Source of the DNA: Sphingobium sp. Ant17
GTDB taxonomy: Bacteria; Pseudomonadota; Alphaproteobacteria; Sphingomonadales; Sphingomonadaceae
Reading direction: 5' to 3'
Length of the DNA stretch: 64,000 nucleotides
Assembly: GCF_000588875.1 (NCBI RefSeq)
Contig: NZ_JEMV01000002.1
Location: 124,001 to 188,000 of the forward strand
Part shown: positions 26,930 through 38,144 of the stretch, piece after piece
Position numbering within the stretch: position 1 is the stretch's first letter
Layout of the letters: every line of letters starts with the position of its first letter
The notes under the pieces: generated by a model
Seen by the model: only the letters and a program-made list of their open reading frames with translations
Database searches by the model: none
Told to the model about the DNA's origin: nothing
Made by a program: the position numbers and the translations under genes

Positions 26930-28513
26930 CTATTTTGCGAACCGTTTGAAGAAACTGTCCGCATTCCATGTCGGTCGCGCCGCCTCGTTCGCGACCCGCA
27001 GCGTCACCGCCGTCACATAGGCGTTCAGCTTTGCCGTTTCGGCGGGCATCACCGGCTGATTGAGGTCATCGAAGGGCGAATGATAGAGGTTCGCGCGCCA
27101 GGCTTTTTCCGTTTCGGCTTCGGGCGTGCCCGCCTTGAACCCATATTTGAAGAAGAGTGCGGGGATGCCTTCGCGGATGAAGGCATATTGGTCGGAGCGG
27201 ATGAAGACGTTGCGGTCGGGGAAAGGATCGGGCGTGATGGGCAGGTTCATGGCCGCGCTCACCGCCTGCGCCACCCCGCCGAGCGAGCTTTGATCATAGC
27301 CGATCGGAGTCACGCTGGTCAGTGGAAAGATCGGCAGCGCCATGTCGAAATTCAGGTTCGCGACGATGGCCTTCTGCGGCACCGTAGGGCGGCGCGCGAA
27401 ATAGCGTGACCCCAGCAACCCCTTTTCCTCGGCCGTGACGATGGCGAAGAGGATCGAGCGTTTGGGCTTTACTTTGCCGGCCTTGAGCGCCTTGGCGATT
27501 TCCAACAGGCTGGCGACGCCCGATGCGTTGTCGAACGCGCCATTATAGATGGTGTCGCCCTTGATCGGCGTGCCGAGGCCATAGCCGTCGAGATGCGCGG
27601 ACAGCACGACATAGTCGTTGCGCAATGTGGGATCGCTGCCGGGCATGACGGCGATCAGATTGGGCGAGGACAGATCGCGCCGGGTCGCGGCGACCTGCGC
27701 CTTGAGGCGCAGAGCGAGGGGAAAGGAGGCGACCGGCGCGGCGGCATCGGCGGCGGCGGCGATCGCGTCAAAATCATGACCCGACCCCGCGAACAGGGCG
27801 GCGGACTTGGCGGGGTCGAGTTGCGCGCCGAGGAACGGCGTGCGCGTTTCACGCAGCGTGGCATCGCGATAATAGAGCGCTGGCGCACCGGCGAGCGCCA
27901 CCCGCCGCGTCCAGGGGATTTCGACCTGCTTGGGCGTAACCAGCGCGATCATGCCGACCGCGCCCTGCGCCGCAAGCCATTGGGCGCGTTCGGACCGGGC
28001 ATGGGATTTGAGCGCACCCGAAATCGTCGTCGGCCCGCCCGAGAGGACGACCACCACCTTGCCCTTGAGGTCGAGCCCGGCAAAATCATCATGGCCAATT
28101 TCGGGCAGATGCAGGCCATAGCCCGCGAACACCATCGGCGCATCGATGCTTTCGGGGACCGGGCCACCGCTCCCTGAAAAGATGAGATCGCCCGGTACTG
28201 CCAGCGGCACCGCCCCCTGCGGCCCGACCAGCGCCGCACTGCTGCGGTCGGACTGGATCCGCTGTTCGACGAAATCGACCGGCTGCTTATACCCGTCCAC
28301 CCCGGCGGGCTTGAGGCCGAGCGCCTGGAACTGGCCGATCACATAATCGGCGGCGCGGTCATAGCCCGGCGTGCCGGTCCCCCGACCCTCCATCGCGTCG
28401 GCGGCCAGCGTCTTGACATGCGCCCACCAGGCCGCACCGTCATCCTCCTGCGCCAGCGCTGGTGCGGCGAGCGCCAGCGAAAGAAGCGGGAGAGCGGAAA
28501 AAAGCGCGCGCAT
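26930..28513 (-). CDS. M28-family zinc aminopeptidase with PA domain, exported
   Basis: A 527-residue protein with a clear signal peptide (ALPLLSLALAAPALAQ, cut near residue 21). A PA insert follows (VFAGYGLHLP, LKGKVVVVLSGG), then the M28 catalytic core. Zinc ligands are visible as His-x-Asp in LSAHLDGYG, Asp in GAFDNASGVAS, and the catalytic Glu pair in VTAEEKGLLGS. It should act in the periplasm or outer envelope on peptides. It is divergent from the GIN-domain gene. Confidence 0.9.
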   Translation of the reverse strand: MRALFSALPLLSLALAAPALAQEDDGAAWWAHVKTLAADAMEGRGTGTPGYDRAADYVIGQFQALGLKPAGVDGYKQPVDFVEQRIQSDRSSAALVGPQGAVPLAVPGDLIFSGSGGPVPESIDAPMVFAGYGLHLPEIGHDDFAGLDLKGKVVVVLSGGPTTISGALKSHARSERAQWLAAQGAVGMIALVTPKQVEIPWTRRVALAGAPALYYRDATLRETRTPFLGAQLDPAKSAALFAGSGHDFDAIAAAADAAAPVASFPLALRLKAQVAATRRDLSSPNLIAVMPGSDPTLRNDYVVLSAHLDGYGLGTPIKGDTIYNGAFDNASGVASLLEIAKALKAGKVKPKRSILFAIVTAEEKGLLGSRYFARRPTVPQKAIVANLNFDMALPIFPLTSVTPIGYDQSSLGGVAQAVSAAMNLPITPDPFPDRNVFIRSDQYAFIREGIPALFFKYGFKAGTPEAETEKAWRANLYHSPFDDLNQPVMPAETAKLNAYVTAVTLRVANEAARPTWNADSFFKRFAK

Positions 28514-28634
28514 GACGAAAAGCTCCTCTATGTACCAGGCGCTATCTTGCCCTAACCAGTGCGACGAACAAGGGGGTTGGAACCGCTAACGCCCGGTCTT
28601 TCCCTCGCGATAGTAAGAGATATGGGAGAATGAG

Positions 28635-29342
28635 ATGCCACGCCCCTCCCCCCTGATGGTGCTGTTGATCGGCCTATCCTTGGGCCTGGTCCTGCCCGCT
28701 GAGGCCGCCACGCGCGGCTATACCATTACCAGCTTCGACGCGATCCGTGTGGACGCGCCGGTCACGGTGGTGGTGACGACGGGCAGCGGCGCGTCGGCGC
28801 GGGCGGAGGGCGACCAGGCTGCGCTCGATCGGCTGAAGGTCGATGTGTCGGGGCGGTTGCTGATCATCAGCATGGCGCGCCCACGGTCCGGCGAGAAGAG
28901 CGGCGGGGCGGCGACGTTGCGGCTGTCGACGGGAATGATCGACCGGATCATGCTGACCGGCGGCGGTTCCGTGATGGTCGACCGGATGAAGGGATTGCAG
29001 GGGCAGATCGTGCTGGGCGGCAATGGCGATGTCGGCGTGGCCGATGTCGCGCTCGACCGGATCGATGTGGCGCTGGCGGGCGGTGGCCGCGCGACGCTGG
29101 GCGGGCGCACGGGCGTTGCCAATATCCGGGTGAACGGGCCGGGCGCGGTGGCGGCGGAGGGGTTGCGCGCGCGGCAGGCAAGCATCAGCAATGACGGGCC
29201 GGGGAGCGTCACGCTGACGGCCGAGGTGACTGCGAAGGTCGTATCGACGGGGTCGGGCGATGTGACGGTCGGCGGCAAGCCCGCCTGCACCATCGACAAT
29301 CGCGGCACCGGGCGGATTCTCTGCGATGGCGAGAACTATTAG
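28635..29342 (+). CDS. GIN-domain (DUF2807) exported protein
   Basis: A 235-residue protein with a signal peptide (LLIGLSLGLVLPAEAA) and the putative auto-transporter adhesin fold called the GIN or DUF2807 domain: FDAIRVDAPVTVVVTTG at the start, then repeating short strands (GGGSVMVDRM, LGGNGDVGVADV, LAGGGRATLGG, NDGPGSVTL, STGSGDVTV). It is probably a beta-helix in the periplasm or on the cell surface. The function is not known. It ends with a Cys pair (PACTIDN, ILCDG) that could form a disulfide. Confidence 0.83.
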   Translation: MPRPSPLMVLLIGLSLGLVLPAEAATRGYTITSFDAIRVDAPVTVVVTTGSGASARAEGDQAALDRLKVDVSGRLLIISMARPRSGEKSGGAATLRLSTGMIDRIMLTGGGSVMVDRMKGLQGQIVLGGNGDVGVADVALDRIDVALAGGGRATLGGRTGVANIRVNGPGAVAAEGLRARQASISNDGPGSVTLTAEVTAKVVSTGSGDVTVGGKPACTIDNRGTGRILCDGENY

Positions 29343-29438
29343 CCGCCCGGCGCCCCGACCCGCGCAAATGTTGCGCCGCATCATGATTTTTCAACCAAAG
29401 GACTGGATATTCCGCTGGCTTGGCGCGATGGTGCGCCC

Positions 29439-31225
29439 ATGGCCGGTGCAATAGATCCCCACAGTTTCAGCGACTCCCTCGTCATCCTGGGCGCGGCGGG
29501 GCTGGTCATTCCCGGCTTCTCACGTTTTCGCATAAGTCCGGTCATCGGGTTCATCCTGGTGGGACTGGCGGTGGGGCCGGCGGGTCTTGGTTCGCTGGTC
29601 AATCAATATCCCTGGCTCTATCATGTCACGATATCGAACCAGGAGGCGATCGAGCCGTTCGCCGAGTTGGGCGTCATCCTATTGCTCTTTTCGATCGGGC
29701 TGGAACTGAGTTTCCGCCGATTATGGACCATGCGGACGCAGGTGTTCGGCGTCGGTGCGGCCGAGTTGATCGTCAGCGGCCTGCTGATCGCGGGCGGCCT
29801 CTACCTGCTGGGGCAGCCGACGGCGGGGGCGATCGGCCTGGGCCTGGCGCTGGCGCTATCCTCCACCGCCGTCGTATTGCCGATGGTCGGAACCCAAAGC
29901 GCGGTCGGACGCGCTGCCTTTTCGATGCTGTTGTTCGAGGATCTGGCACTGGTCCCGATTATCTTCATGCTCGGCGCACTCGCGCCGTCCGTCGCGGCCA
30001 GCCCGGACGGGGCATGGGGCGCAATGGGCGACACATTGCTGCGCGGCGGCATCACCATCGCCTTCATGCTGGTGATGGGCCGCTTCCTGCTGCCCCATGT
30101 GTTCAGCCAGGCGGCCCGGACCAAAAGTCCCGAAGTCTTTCTCGCCGCCAGCCTGTTGGTGGTCATCGTGTCCAGCCTGGCCACGTCGATCGCGGGATTG
30201 TCGCCGATCGTGGGGGCGCTGCTCGCCGGGTTGTTGATCGCCGAGACGGACTATCATGGCGAAGTCGAGGTGATGACAGCGCCATTCAAGGGCCTGGCGC
30301 TGGGCGTGTTCCTGATCACGGTGGGGATGAGCCTGGACATTCGGGTCATCCTTGCCAACTGGCAGAGCCTGGTGATGGCTGTCGTCGGCGTGGTGGTGGC
30401 CAAGACGCTGGTGACGTCGGCGCTCCTCTATTTCTCCGGCGCGCGCAAGGGCACGGCGTTGGAAGTCGGCGTGCTGATGTCCAGTCCGTCGGAAACCACG
30501 TTGATCGTGCTGTCGACGGCGGCGGCCGCGCAACTGATCCTGCCCTCCACCGCTGCCTTCTGGCAGATCGTGACCGCAATCGGCCTGACGATCACGCCAC
30601 TGCTGGCGCGTGTGGGACATGATGTTGCGCGGCGGCTGGAAATGGCGCTGGGCGAGGATCGCGTCGAACCGATCGAGGAGCATGCCGAAGCGGCGGCTGT
30701 CGTGATCGGCTTCGGCCGGGTCGGACGTATGGTGTGTGATCTGCTCAAGACGCATAAGCAGCGCTTCATCGTCGTGGAATCGGACCCCGATGTCGTCGCC
30801 GAGGCACGGCGGGCGGGCTATCCCATCCTGTTCGGTGACGTGTCGCGGGTCGAGATGCTCGACAAACTGCGGCTGGGCCATGCCCGCGCGCTGATCCTGA
30901 CGATGGACGATCCGGTGCTGTCGGTGCGTGTGACGCAGCGGGTGCGCGGATGGGTGCCAGACCTGCCGATCATCGCGCGCGCGCGCGATGCCGACCATGC
31001 CGCGCAACTCTATCGCGCGGGCGCGAGCGATGCCGTGCCCGAAACGCTGGAAAGCTCGCTGCAACTGGCGGAAACGGCTTTGGTCGATCTGGCGTTGCCA
31101 TGGGACCAGTGATCGCGTCGATCCACCAGACGCGCGAGGATTTGCGGATGGGGATAAAGGAAGCCGCGCAGATGGAAACGGCCCCGAAACTGCGGCGGTT
31201 GCGGCCGGACGAAGAGGCGGCTTAA
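29439..31225 (+). CDS. CPA2-family cation:proton antiporter with TrkA-N domain, 3' frameshift as read
   Basis: A membrane exchanger. [44 protein letters not shown] and [15 protein letters not shown] mark the exchanger domain. A TrkA-N domain begins [13 protein letters not shown] at about residue 420. As read it stops at 31112 after DLALPWDQ. Adding one G at about 31091 (CTGGCG to CTGGGCG) continues [15 protein letters not shown] and [12 protein letters not shown] to a TAA at 31223-31225. The stop overlaps the convergent glsA stop by two bases. Confidence 0.9.
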
Positions 31226-32166
31226 TCGTCCACGATCGGCGGGCTGAAAACCGACCAGCCGGTGCGGCGGGCCAGTTCCTCCAGCGCGTCCGTGCCGATC
31301 TGGCTATTGCCGCTGGCGTTCAGGCCCGGCGACCAGACCGCGATCGAGGCACGGCCCGGCACGATCGCCAATATGCCGCCGCCCACGCCCGATTTGCCGG
31401 GAATACCCACGCGAAAGGCGAAATCGCCCGACGCATCATAATGGCCGCAGGTGAGCATCAGGGCATTGATCCGCCGCGCCCGCCGGGGTGACACCACCCT
31501 GCCCCCGCCCGGATGCTGCCCATCGAGCATGAGGAAGCGCCCCGCCAGAGCGAGTTGACGGCAGGTCATTTCGATCGCGCATTGATGGAAATAGCTGCCC
31601 AGCACCAGATCGACGGGGTGACGGACATTGTCGAAGGCGCGCATGTAGTTGGCGAGCGCGGCATTGCGGAAGCCGGTCGCGGTTTCGGACGCCGCCACCG
31701 CCTCGTTGATCGCGATGCTATCGTCGCCGCTGAGATAGTGGAGGAAGCGCAGCATTTCGCCGATCGCCACGCGCGGCTGATGTCCGCCCAGATTGACGTC
31801 GCTAACCACGATCGCACCGGCATTGATGAAGGGATTGCGGGGAATGCCCTGCTCATGTTCCAACTGGGTGATCGAGTTGAAGGCATTACCCGACGGCTCG
31901 CGCCCGACCCGTGCCCACAGTTGATCGCCAACCTTGCCCAGCGCCAGGGTCAGCGCAAAGACTTTGGAAATCGACTGGATCGAAAAGCCGGTATCGGCAT
32001 CCCCGCCCGCAATGACCTGACCATCGGCGGTGACGATGGCGATACCGAACTGCGCCGGATCGACCTTGGCCAGTTCGGGAATATAGGACGCGACGGCGCC
32101 GCGCTCTTGCGCCTGCGCCATTGTAGCGATGATGTCGGCCACAATGGCGTAGAGGTCAGGAGTCAT
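31222..32166 (-). CDS. glsA: Glutaminase A
   Basis: A 314-residue serine-type enzyme that hydrolyses glutamine to glutamate and ammonia in the cytosol. The Ser-x-x-Lys catalytic pair lies in [10 protein letters not shown] (about residue 65). Other family blocks are [32 protein letters not shown] and [12 protein letters not shown]. It converges tail to tail with the antiporter gene, sharing stop-codon bases. A perfect CTATGA/TCATAG inverted repeat lies 26 bases upstream of the ATG. Confidence 0.95.
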   Translation of the reverse strand: MTPDLYAIVADIIATMAQAQERGAVASYIPELAKVDPAQFGIAIVTADGQVIAGGDADTGFSIQSISKVFALTLALGKVGDQLWARVGREPSGNAFNSITQLEHEQGIPRNPFINAGAIVVSDVNLGGHQPRVAIGEMLRFLHYLSGDDSIAINEAVAASETATGFRNAALANYMRAFDNVRHPVDLVLGSYFHQCAIEMTCRQLALAGRFLMLDGQHPGGGRVVSPRRARRINALMLTCGHYDASGDFAFRVGIPGKSGVGGGILAIVPGRASIAVWSPGLNASGNSQIGTDALEELARRTGWSVFSPPIVDD

Positions 32167-32191
32167 GGGCGCTGGTGGATATCCGCAAATA

Positions 32192-32209
32192 CTATGACCC
32201 TAATCATAG
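32192..32209. promoter_or_regulatory. Inverted repeat upstream of glsA
   Basis: CTATGA and TCATAG flank a 6-base spacer, 26 bases before the glsA start. The size and place suit an operator, but no regulator is known to me. Confidence 0.35.
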
Positions 32210-32223
32210 GCGCTATTCCTGGT

Positions 32224-32250
32224 GGGTGGACAGAAAAATATGGTCCACCC
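32224..32250 (-). terminator. Hairpin after the RND outer-membrane channel gene
   Basis: GGGTGGAC and GTCCACCC form a perfect 8-bp stem about 35 bases past the channel gene stop. There is no T run after it on the minus strand, so its strength as a terminator is uncertain. Confidence 0.45.
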
Positions 32251-32284
32251 CTGTCCCGCTCCCCCCAGACCCGTCGCCGCGTTC

Positions 32285-33702
32285 CTATTTCAGCCCACCG
32301 CCCATGGCACGATAGAGTTCCACCATGTTGGAGGCGCGGGTCAAGCGCGTCGCCAGCAGGCTTTGTTCGGCATTGGATAGTGCCCGCTGCGAATCGAGCG
32401 TCGTCAGGAAGCCATCGACCCCCGCCCGGAAACGGGCTTCCGAGAGCGTATAGGCAACCCGTGCCGCGTCGCGTTGCGACATTTGGGCCTCAAGCTGTTG
32501 CCCCATAGTGCCGCGCCGGGCGAGCGCGTCGGCGACTTCGCGAAAGCCCGTCTGCACGCTCTTTTCATAGGTCGCCAGCATCGCGTCATAGGTCGCCTTG
32601 GCATAGGCAGATTGCCCTTGTTCTTCCCGAAGTCGAAAATCGGCAGAGAGGCGGTCGGCGCTACCGACCAGAAGCTGCTACCCGACCCGAACAGATTGGA
32701 CAGGCCAAGGCTGATCGAGCCAAAGGCCGCCGTCAGTGAAATATTGGGAAAAAAGGCCGCGCGCGCCGCACCGATATTGGCATTGGCGCTGAGCAATTGA
32801 TGCTCCGCCGACGCAATGTCCGGGCGACGCAGCAACACGTCCGAGGCGATGTTGCCCGGCAGGTTATCGATCGTCGGATCTGCTGCCGGAAAGCTTTCGG
32901 GCAGATCGGTGGCGGGTACGGTCGTCCCGGCTAGCAGGTTCAGCGCATTTTGGTCCTGCGCGACCAAGGTGGTCGTTTCGGCAATGGTCGAACGGGCCGC
33001 GTCATAGCTGGTCTGCGCCTGACGCACTTCCAGTTCGGACGCGATGCCCTTGGCAAAGCGCGCGCGGTTGAGTTCCAGCGTCTCGCCGAACGCCTGTTCC
33101 AGATCGCGCGCGATGCGCAGCCGTTCCTGATCCGCCGCCATGGTAAGCCAGGCATTGGCCGTTTCCGCAATCAACGCGGTCTGGGCTGCATTGCGTGTTT
33201 CGACGCTGGCGAAATATTGCTCCTGCGCCGCTGTGCTGAGATTACGCACCCGGCCGAACAGATCGACTTCCCAGGCGGAGACGCCGACCTGCGCCTGATA
33301 CAGATCGGTCCGTCCCGATCCTGCGAGCGAAAAGGGCGAATCCTGATAGGTGGCGGTGCCGCCCGCTGAAACGCCGGGCAACAGGTCGGCCCGCTGCACC
33401 CGATATTGCGCCCGCGCCTGTTCGACATTGGCGAGCGCAACGCGCAGGTCGCGATTGTTCGCCAGCGCGGTTTCGATCACGCGCGCCAGGCGGGCATCGG
33501 TGAAGAAATCGCGCCAGGCCGTATCGGCCGGAACGATCGCCGCGCCGCTGCCCAAGCCATTGCCCGCACCATAGGCCGGCCCTTGAGGCGAGGCCGCCGG
33601 GACCGCCAGTTGCGGCCGCACATATTTGGGTGCCATGTCGCACGCGGCGAGCGCCAGCGAGAGGGTGATGACGCTCAGCGCCTTTACATTATGCATGTTC
33701 AT
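32285..33702 (-). CDS. RND efflux outer-membrane channel (NodT/OprM family), frameshifted as read
   Basis: A ~472-residue outer-membrane lipoprotein: lipobox LAAC near residue 21, followed by APKYVRP, the usual start. It has the two OEP repeats ([59 protein letters not shown]). The frame is lost near 32606-32610, where CTGCC should read CTGGCC. The remaining ~100 residues ([19 protein letters not shown] to [13 protein letters not shown]) follow in another frame. It overlaps the pump gene by four bases and is the last gene of the efflux operon. Confidence 0.9.
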
Positions 33703-36700
33703 GCCTCCTGCGGCGCGGCGGGCGTTGCCCGGTCGTCGGCCGCTTCATGAGTCTTATGTTCGCGGAACAGCCGCTTCACGACGGTGAAGAAGACGGGCAC
33801 GAAGAAGATCGCCAGCACCGTCGCCGACAACATGCCCCCGACCACGGCCCAACCGATCGCATTCTGACCGCCTGCACCCGCACCGTTGGACAGCGCCAGT
33901 GGCAACACGCCAAAGATGAAGGCGAAACTGGTCATCAGGATCGGCCGCAGACGCAGCTTGCCCGCTTCCAGCGCCGCCGCGGCGGGTGAGAGCCCTTCGC
34001 GCATCTTCTCTTCGGCGAACTCGACGATCAGGATCGCGTTCTTGGCCGACACGCCGATGGTGGTGATCAGACCAACCTGCAGATAGATGTCGTTGTTGAG
34101 CCCCGCCAGCGTGGCGGCGATCACCGCACCCAGCACGCCGAGCGGCACCACCAGCATGACGGCAATCGGCACCGACCAGCTTTCATAGAGCGCCGCGAGG
34201 CACAGGAACACGATCAGCAGCGACAGGGCATAGACATAGCCCGCCTGCCCGCCAGACGTCCTTTCCTCATAGGAAATGCCGTTCCAGCTATAGCCGATGC
34301 CCGGCGGCAATTTGGCGATATGTTCCTCCATCGCCTGCATCGCCGTGCCGCTGGCGACGCCGGGCGCAGGGGCACCCATGATGTTCATCGACGGCACGCC
34401 GTTGAACCGTTCCAGACGGGCCGGACCCTGGGTCCATTCCGACGTCACGAACGACGACAAGGGGGCCATGACGCCGCCGCTGCCCCGCACATGCAGCGCA
34501 CCGATGGCGTCAGGCGATGCGCGATAGGGCGCATCGGCCTGTACGAAGACGCGCTTCACCCGGTCCCGATCAATGAAGTCGTTGACGTAGCTGCTGCCCA
34601 TATTGGTGCTGATCGTGTCGTTGACGTCCGCCTGGGCGATGCCCAAGGCACCGGCTGCGGCCTGATCGACATTGAGTTTGAGTTGCGGCGTGTCCTCAAG
34701 GCCGTTGGGACGGACCTGCGCCAGCCGTTTGTCGGCCATCGCCATGCCCAATAGCTGGTTGCGCGCTTCGAGCAGCTTTTCGTGGCCGACATTGGCGTTG
34801 TCGAGGAGTTGAAGGTCAAAGCCGGACGCATTGCCCAATTCCTGGACGGCGGGCGGCACGAAGGCGATGACCATGCCCGACGAAATCCGGCTGAACGCCA
34901 TATTGGCGCGCTGGGCGACCGCCATGACGCTGTTGTCCGAACCTTTACGTTCCGACCAGTCCTTCATCCGCGCAAAGACGATGCCGACATTTTGCCCCTG
35001 ACCGACGAAACCGAAGCCGGAAATGGTGAAGACGGCGGCGACATTATTCTTCTCCGTCTGGAGAAAATGGTCACGCACGCGCGCCAATGTGCGTTCGGTC
35101 TCTTCCAGCGACGAGCCGGCAGGCAGCGACACCTGGGCGATCAACGACCCCTGATCTTCTTCCGGCAGGAAGCCGCTGGGCAAGCGCAGGAAGACGAATG
35201 CCATGCCCAAAACGATGAGGCCATAGACGATGAGACTGCGGCCCCAGCGGCGTTCGATCTTTTCGACATTCTTGCCATAACCCCTTACGCCCTTGTCGAA
35301 GGTGCGGTTGAACCAGCCGAAAAAGCCTTTTTTGTCCGCATGGTCATGTTTGGCGGGCTTGAGGATCGTGGCGCACAAAGCGGGCGTCAGGATCAGGGCC
35401 ACGAGCACCGACAGGATCATCGAAGACACGATGGTGATCGAAAATTGGCGGAAGATGACGCCGGTCGATCCAGCGAAGAAGGCCATCGGCAGGAACACCG
35501 CCGACAAAACGAGACCGATGCCGATCAGCGCGCCGCTGATTTCATCCATCGATTTCCTGGCGGCCTCTTTCGGACTGAGCCCCTCATCCTGGATAAGCCG
35601 CTCGACATTCTCAACGACCACGATGGCGTCATCGACCAGCAGACCGATGGCCAGCACCATGCCGAACAGCGTCAGCGTGTTGATGGTAAAGCCCGCCGCG
35701 CTCAGGATCGCCAGCGACCCCAGCAGCACCACTGGCACCGCGATCGTCGGAATCAGCGTCGCGCGCCAATTTTGGAGGAAGAGGAACATCACCACGAAGA
35801 CGAGAAGGACTGCCTCGATCAGCGTGTGGATGACCTGTTCGACCGACAGGGCCACGAAGGTCGAGTTGTCGACCGGAAAATCATATTTAACCCAGGTCGG
35901 AAAGTTCTTCGACTGGGCCTTGATCTGCGCCTTGACGCCCTCGACCGTATCCAGCGCGTTGGCGCCGGGAGCCAGCTTGATACCGAAGCCTGCGGCCGGA
36001 TGACCATTGAACTTCGCGCCGAAGCTGTAATTTTCCGACCCCAGTTCGACACGCGCGACATCCGACAAGCGCACGACCGCGCCGTCGCTGTTGCTGCGCA
36101 GGCGGATGGCGCGGAATTGTTCGGGCGTGCGCAAGCGCGACTGGGCGGTGATGGTGGCGTTGAGCGCCTGGCCGGCAGGAGCCGGCGTGCCGCCGATCTG
36201 GCCTGCGGAAACCTGCGCATTTTGCGCCTGGATCGCGGATTTCACGTCGCCGGTCGTAACGCCCAGATTGGCCATCTTATAGGGATCGAGCCACACACGC
36301 ATGGCATATTGCGCACCCAGCAACTGGGTGTCGCCGACACCATCGACACGGCTGATGGGATCCTGCAGGGTCGAGGCGACGAAATCACCGGCATCCTGCT
36401 GGTCATGAATGCCGTCATCGGCATAAACCGCCATGACGAGCAGGAAGCTCGACGTCGATTTGGTGACGCGCAAGCCCTGTTGCTGCACTTCCTGCGGCAA
36501 CAGGGGGGTTGCTTGCGACAATTTGTTCTGGACCTGAACCTGCGCGATGTCGGCGTCCGTCCCCTGTTCGAAGGTGAGGGTGATGGACAGGTTGCCAGCG
36601 CCGTCACTGGTAGAGGCGAAATAGCGTAGATTATCGATGCCCTTGAGCTGTTGCTCGATGATCTGCGTGGTGGTGCTTTCCAGCGTTTGCGCGTTGGCGC

Positions 36701-36851
36701 CGGGATAGCTGGTGGCGATGCTGACCGAGGGCGGCGCAATTTCCGGGAATTGCGCGACGGGCAGCGAGCGGAGCGCCAACAGGCCCGCCAGCATCAGGAC
36801 GATGGCGATGACCCATGCGAAGATGGGTCGGTCGATAAAATAGCGAGCCAT
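33699..36851 (-). CDS. RND multidrug efflux pump, HAE1 (AcrB-like) family
   Basis: A 1050-residue inner-membrane proton-driven pump. It begins [17 protein letters not shown] like AcrB/MexB. The proton-relay Asp pair is in [16 protein letters not shown] (helix 4), and the C-terminal half has [20 protein letters not shown]. Two large periplasmic loops are present. It should export hydrophobic drugs or toxic metabolites with its adaptor and channel neighbours. The gap to the adaptor is 3 bases and the channel gene overlaps by four, so this is a single transcript, probably under the divergent TetR. Confidence 0.96.
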   Translation of the reverse strand: MARYFIDRPIFAWVIAIVLMLAGLLALRSLPVAQFPEIAPPSVSIATSYPGANAQTLESTTTQIIEQQLKGIDNLRYFASTSDGAGNLSITLTFEQGTDADIAQVQVQNKLSQATPLLPQEVQQQGLRVTKSTSSFLLVMAVYADDGIHDQQDAGDFVASTLQDPISRVDGVGDTQLLGAQYAMRVWLDPYKMANLGVTTGDVKSAIQAQNAQVSAGQIGGTPAPAGQALNATITAQSRLRTPEQFRAIRLRSNSDGAVVRLSDVARVELGSENYSFGAKFNGHPAAGFGIKLAPGANALDTVEGVKAQIKAQSKNFPTWVKYDFPVDNSTFVALSVEQVIHTLIEAVLLVFVVMFLFLQNWRATLIPTIAVPVVLLGSLAILSAAGFTINTLTLFGMVLAIGLLVDDAIVVVENVERLIQDEGLSPKEAARKSMDEISGALIGIGLVLSAVFLPMAFFAGSTGVIFRQFSITIVSSMILSVLVALILTPALCATILKPAKHDHADKKGFFGWFNRTFDKGVRGYGKNVEKIERRWGRSLIVYGLIVLGMAFVFLRLPSGFLPEEDQGSLIAQVSLPAGSSLEETERTLARVRDHFLQTEKNNVAAVFTISGFGFVGQGQNVGIVFARMKDWSERKGSDNSVMAVAQRANMAFSRISSGMVIAFVPPAVQELGNASGFDLQLLDNANVGHEKLLEARNQLLGMAMADKRLAQVRPNGLEDTPQLKLNVDQAAAGALGIAQADVNDTISTNMGSSYVNDFIDRDRVKRVFVQADAPYRASPDAIGALHVRGSGGVMAPLSSFVTSEWTQGPARLERFNGVPSMNIMGAPAPGVASGTAMQAMEEHIAKLPPGIGYSWNGISYEERTSGGQAGYVYALSLLIVFLCLAALYESWSVPIAVMLVVPLGVLGAVIAATLAGLNNDIYLQVGLITTIGVSAKNAILIVEFAEEKMREGLSPAAAALEAGKLRLRPILMTSFAFIFGVLPLALSNGAGAGGQNAIGWAVVGGMLSATVLAIFFVPVFFTVVKRLFREHKTHEAADDRATPAAPQEA

Positions 36852-36854
36852 GGC

Positions 36855-38027
36855 TTAGTTTGCCCCGCCCTGCTTTTGTGCCTGTGGCGCACCCTGCGCC
36901 GCCGTCACCTGCTGCGGCGCACCGGGGCGCACGACGGTGCCGGGGCGCAGATTGACCAGTCCCTCGACAATCAGCTTGTCGCCCTGCTTCAGGCCTTTGG
37001 TGACGATCCACTTGTCGTCCACTGCGCGCGACACCTGCACCTCGCGCATCTCGGCCTTATTATCCTTGCCGATGACCATAGCGGTGGCGCGGCCGCGCGC
37101 GTCACGCGTGATACCCTGTTGCGGTGCCAATATCGCCTGGCTCTGGCGGCCTTCCACCAGCTTGGCGCGCACATACATGCCGGGCAGCAACATGCCATCC
37201 GGATTGGGGAAGGTCGCGCGCAGCGTCACGGCACCGGATGTCGGATCGACCGACACTTCGGAAAATTGCAGACGCCCCTCGATCGGGTAGGTGCTGCCAT
37301 TGGGCAGCAGCAACTGGATGCGGGCACCATCCGCTTCGCTGACGCCGCCGCTCTTCATCGCCTGCTTGAGATCGATGATCTCGGCAGCCGATTGCGTCAT
37401 GTCGACATAGACCGAATCGCTGCGCTGGATCATGGCCAGCGGATCCGCCTGACCGGCCTGGACCAATGCGCCCGGTGTGAACAGCGATCGACCGATGCGG
37501 CCCGAAATCGGGGCTTTGATACGGGTGAAGGCCTGGTTGACCTGCGCCGCCTGCACTGCGCCACGCTGCGCTGCAACATCGGCGCGCGCCTGCTGCGCCG
37601 CCGCGTCGGCATCGTCATATTCCTGGCGGCTGACGGCATTTATGCCGACCAGATCCTTGTAGCGTTGCGCCTGCAGCGCGGTCGATCGGATCGCGGCATT
37701 GGCGCGCGCGAGCGAACCCTGCGCCTGCGCCAGCGCAGCGCGATAGGGAGCATCCTCAATCTCGTAGAGCAATTGTCCCGCGCGAACCATGCCGCCTTCG
37801 GTAAACAGACGCCGACGAATGACGCCGCTGATCTGCGGCCGGACTTCGGCGGTTTCCAGGGCAACGACTCGGCCCGGCAGTTCATTGATGAGAGGGACCG
37901 ACCCTGTCGTCAGCGTGACGACGCCGACGGCCGGCGGCGGCGGCGCGGGCGGTGGACTTTCCCCGCACGCGCTGAGCGCCAATGCCGACGCACACGCCAG
38001 CAGCCCGATGAATGTCCCCTTATGCAT
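36855..38027 (-). CDS. RND efflux periplasmic adaptor (AcrA-like membrane fusion protein)
   Basis: A 390-residue lipoprotein: signal MHKGTFIGLLACASALALSAC with lipobox LSAC, then a Pro-rich linker. The split lipoyl domain (VRPQISGVIRRRLFTEGGMV and FTRIKAPISGRIGRSL) flanks a coiled-coil hairpin rich in Ala/Gln, and the beta-barrel domain follows (VTLRATFPNPDGMLLPGMYV). It links pump to channel. The ATG at 38027 is chosen over 38057 because the signal then starts correctly. An 18-bp palindrome lies 34 bases upstream. Confidence 0.93.
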   Translation of the reverse strand: MHKGTFIGLLACASALALSACGESPPPAPPPPAVGVVTLTTGSVPLINELPGRVVALETAEVRPQISGVIRRRLFTEGGMVRAGQLLYEIEDAPYRAALAQAQGSLARANAAIRSTALQAQRYKDLVGINAVSRQEYDDADAAAQQARADVAAQRGAVQAAQVNQAFTRIKAPISGRIGRSLFTPGALVQAGQADPLAMIQRSDSVYVDMTQSAAEIIDLKQAMKSGGVSEADGARIQLLLPNGSTYPIEGRLQFSEVSVDPTSGAVTLRATFPNPDGMLLPGMYVRAKLVEGRQSQAILAPQQGITRDARGRATAMVIGKDNKAEMREVQVSRAVDDKWIVTKGLKQGDKLIVEGLVNLRPGTVVRPGAPQQVTAAQGAPQAQKQGGAN

Positions 38028-38060
38028 CACCTGAATTCCGTTCGCTGTGAATAGCAATTA

Positions 38061-38078
38061 GGAATGAACGTTCATTCC
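38061..38078. promoter_or_regulatory. Perfect palindromic operator, probably bound by the adjacent TetR regulator
   Basis: GGAATGAACGTTCATTCC is an exact 18-bp palindrome in the 117-base gap between the divergent efflux operon and tetR. The core resembles the AATGAA/TTCATT type sites of AcrR-like repressors. It would overlap the promoter of either or both genes. Confidence 0.8.
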
Positions 38079-38144
38079 GCTTGCCCCGCAATTAGGATCG
38101 TGCCACAAGATATTCAAGAGGCAAAATCATAAGGGGCGCAGAAA

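Noticed and set aside
34782..36629. 615-residue open frame on the plus strand
   Set aside because: Antisense to the RND pump gene, whose protein is complete and well conserved.
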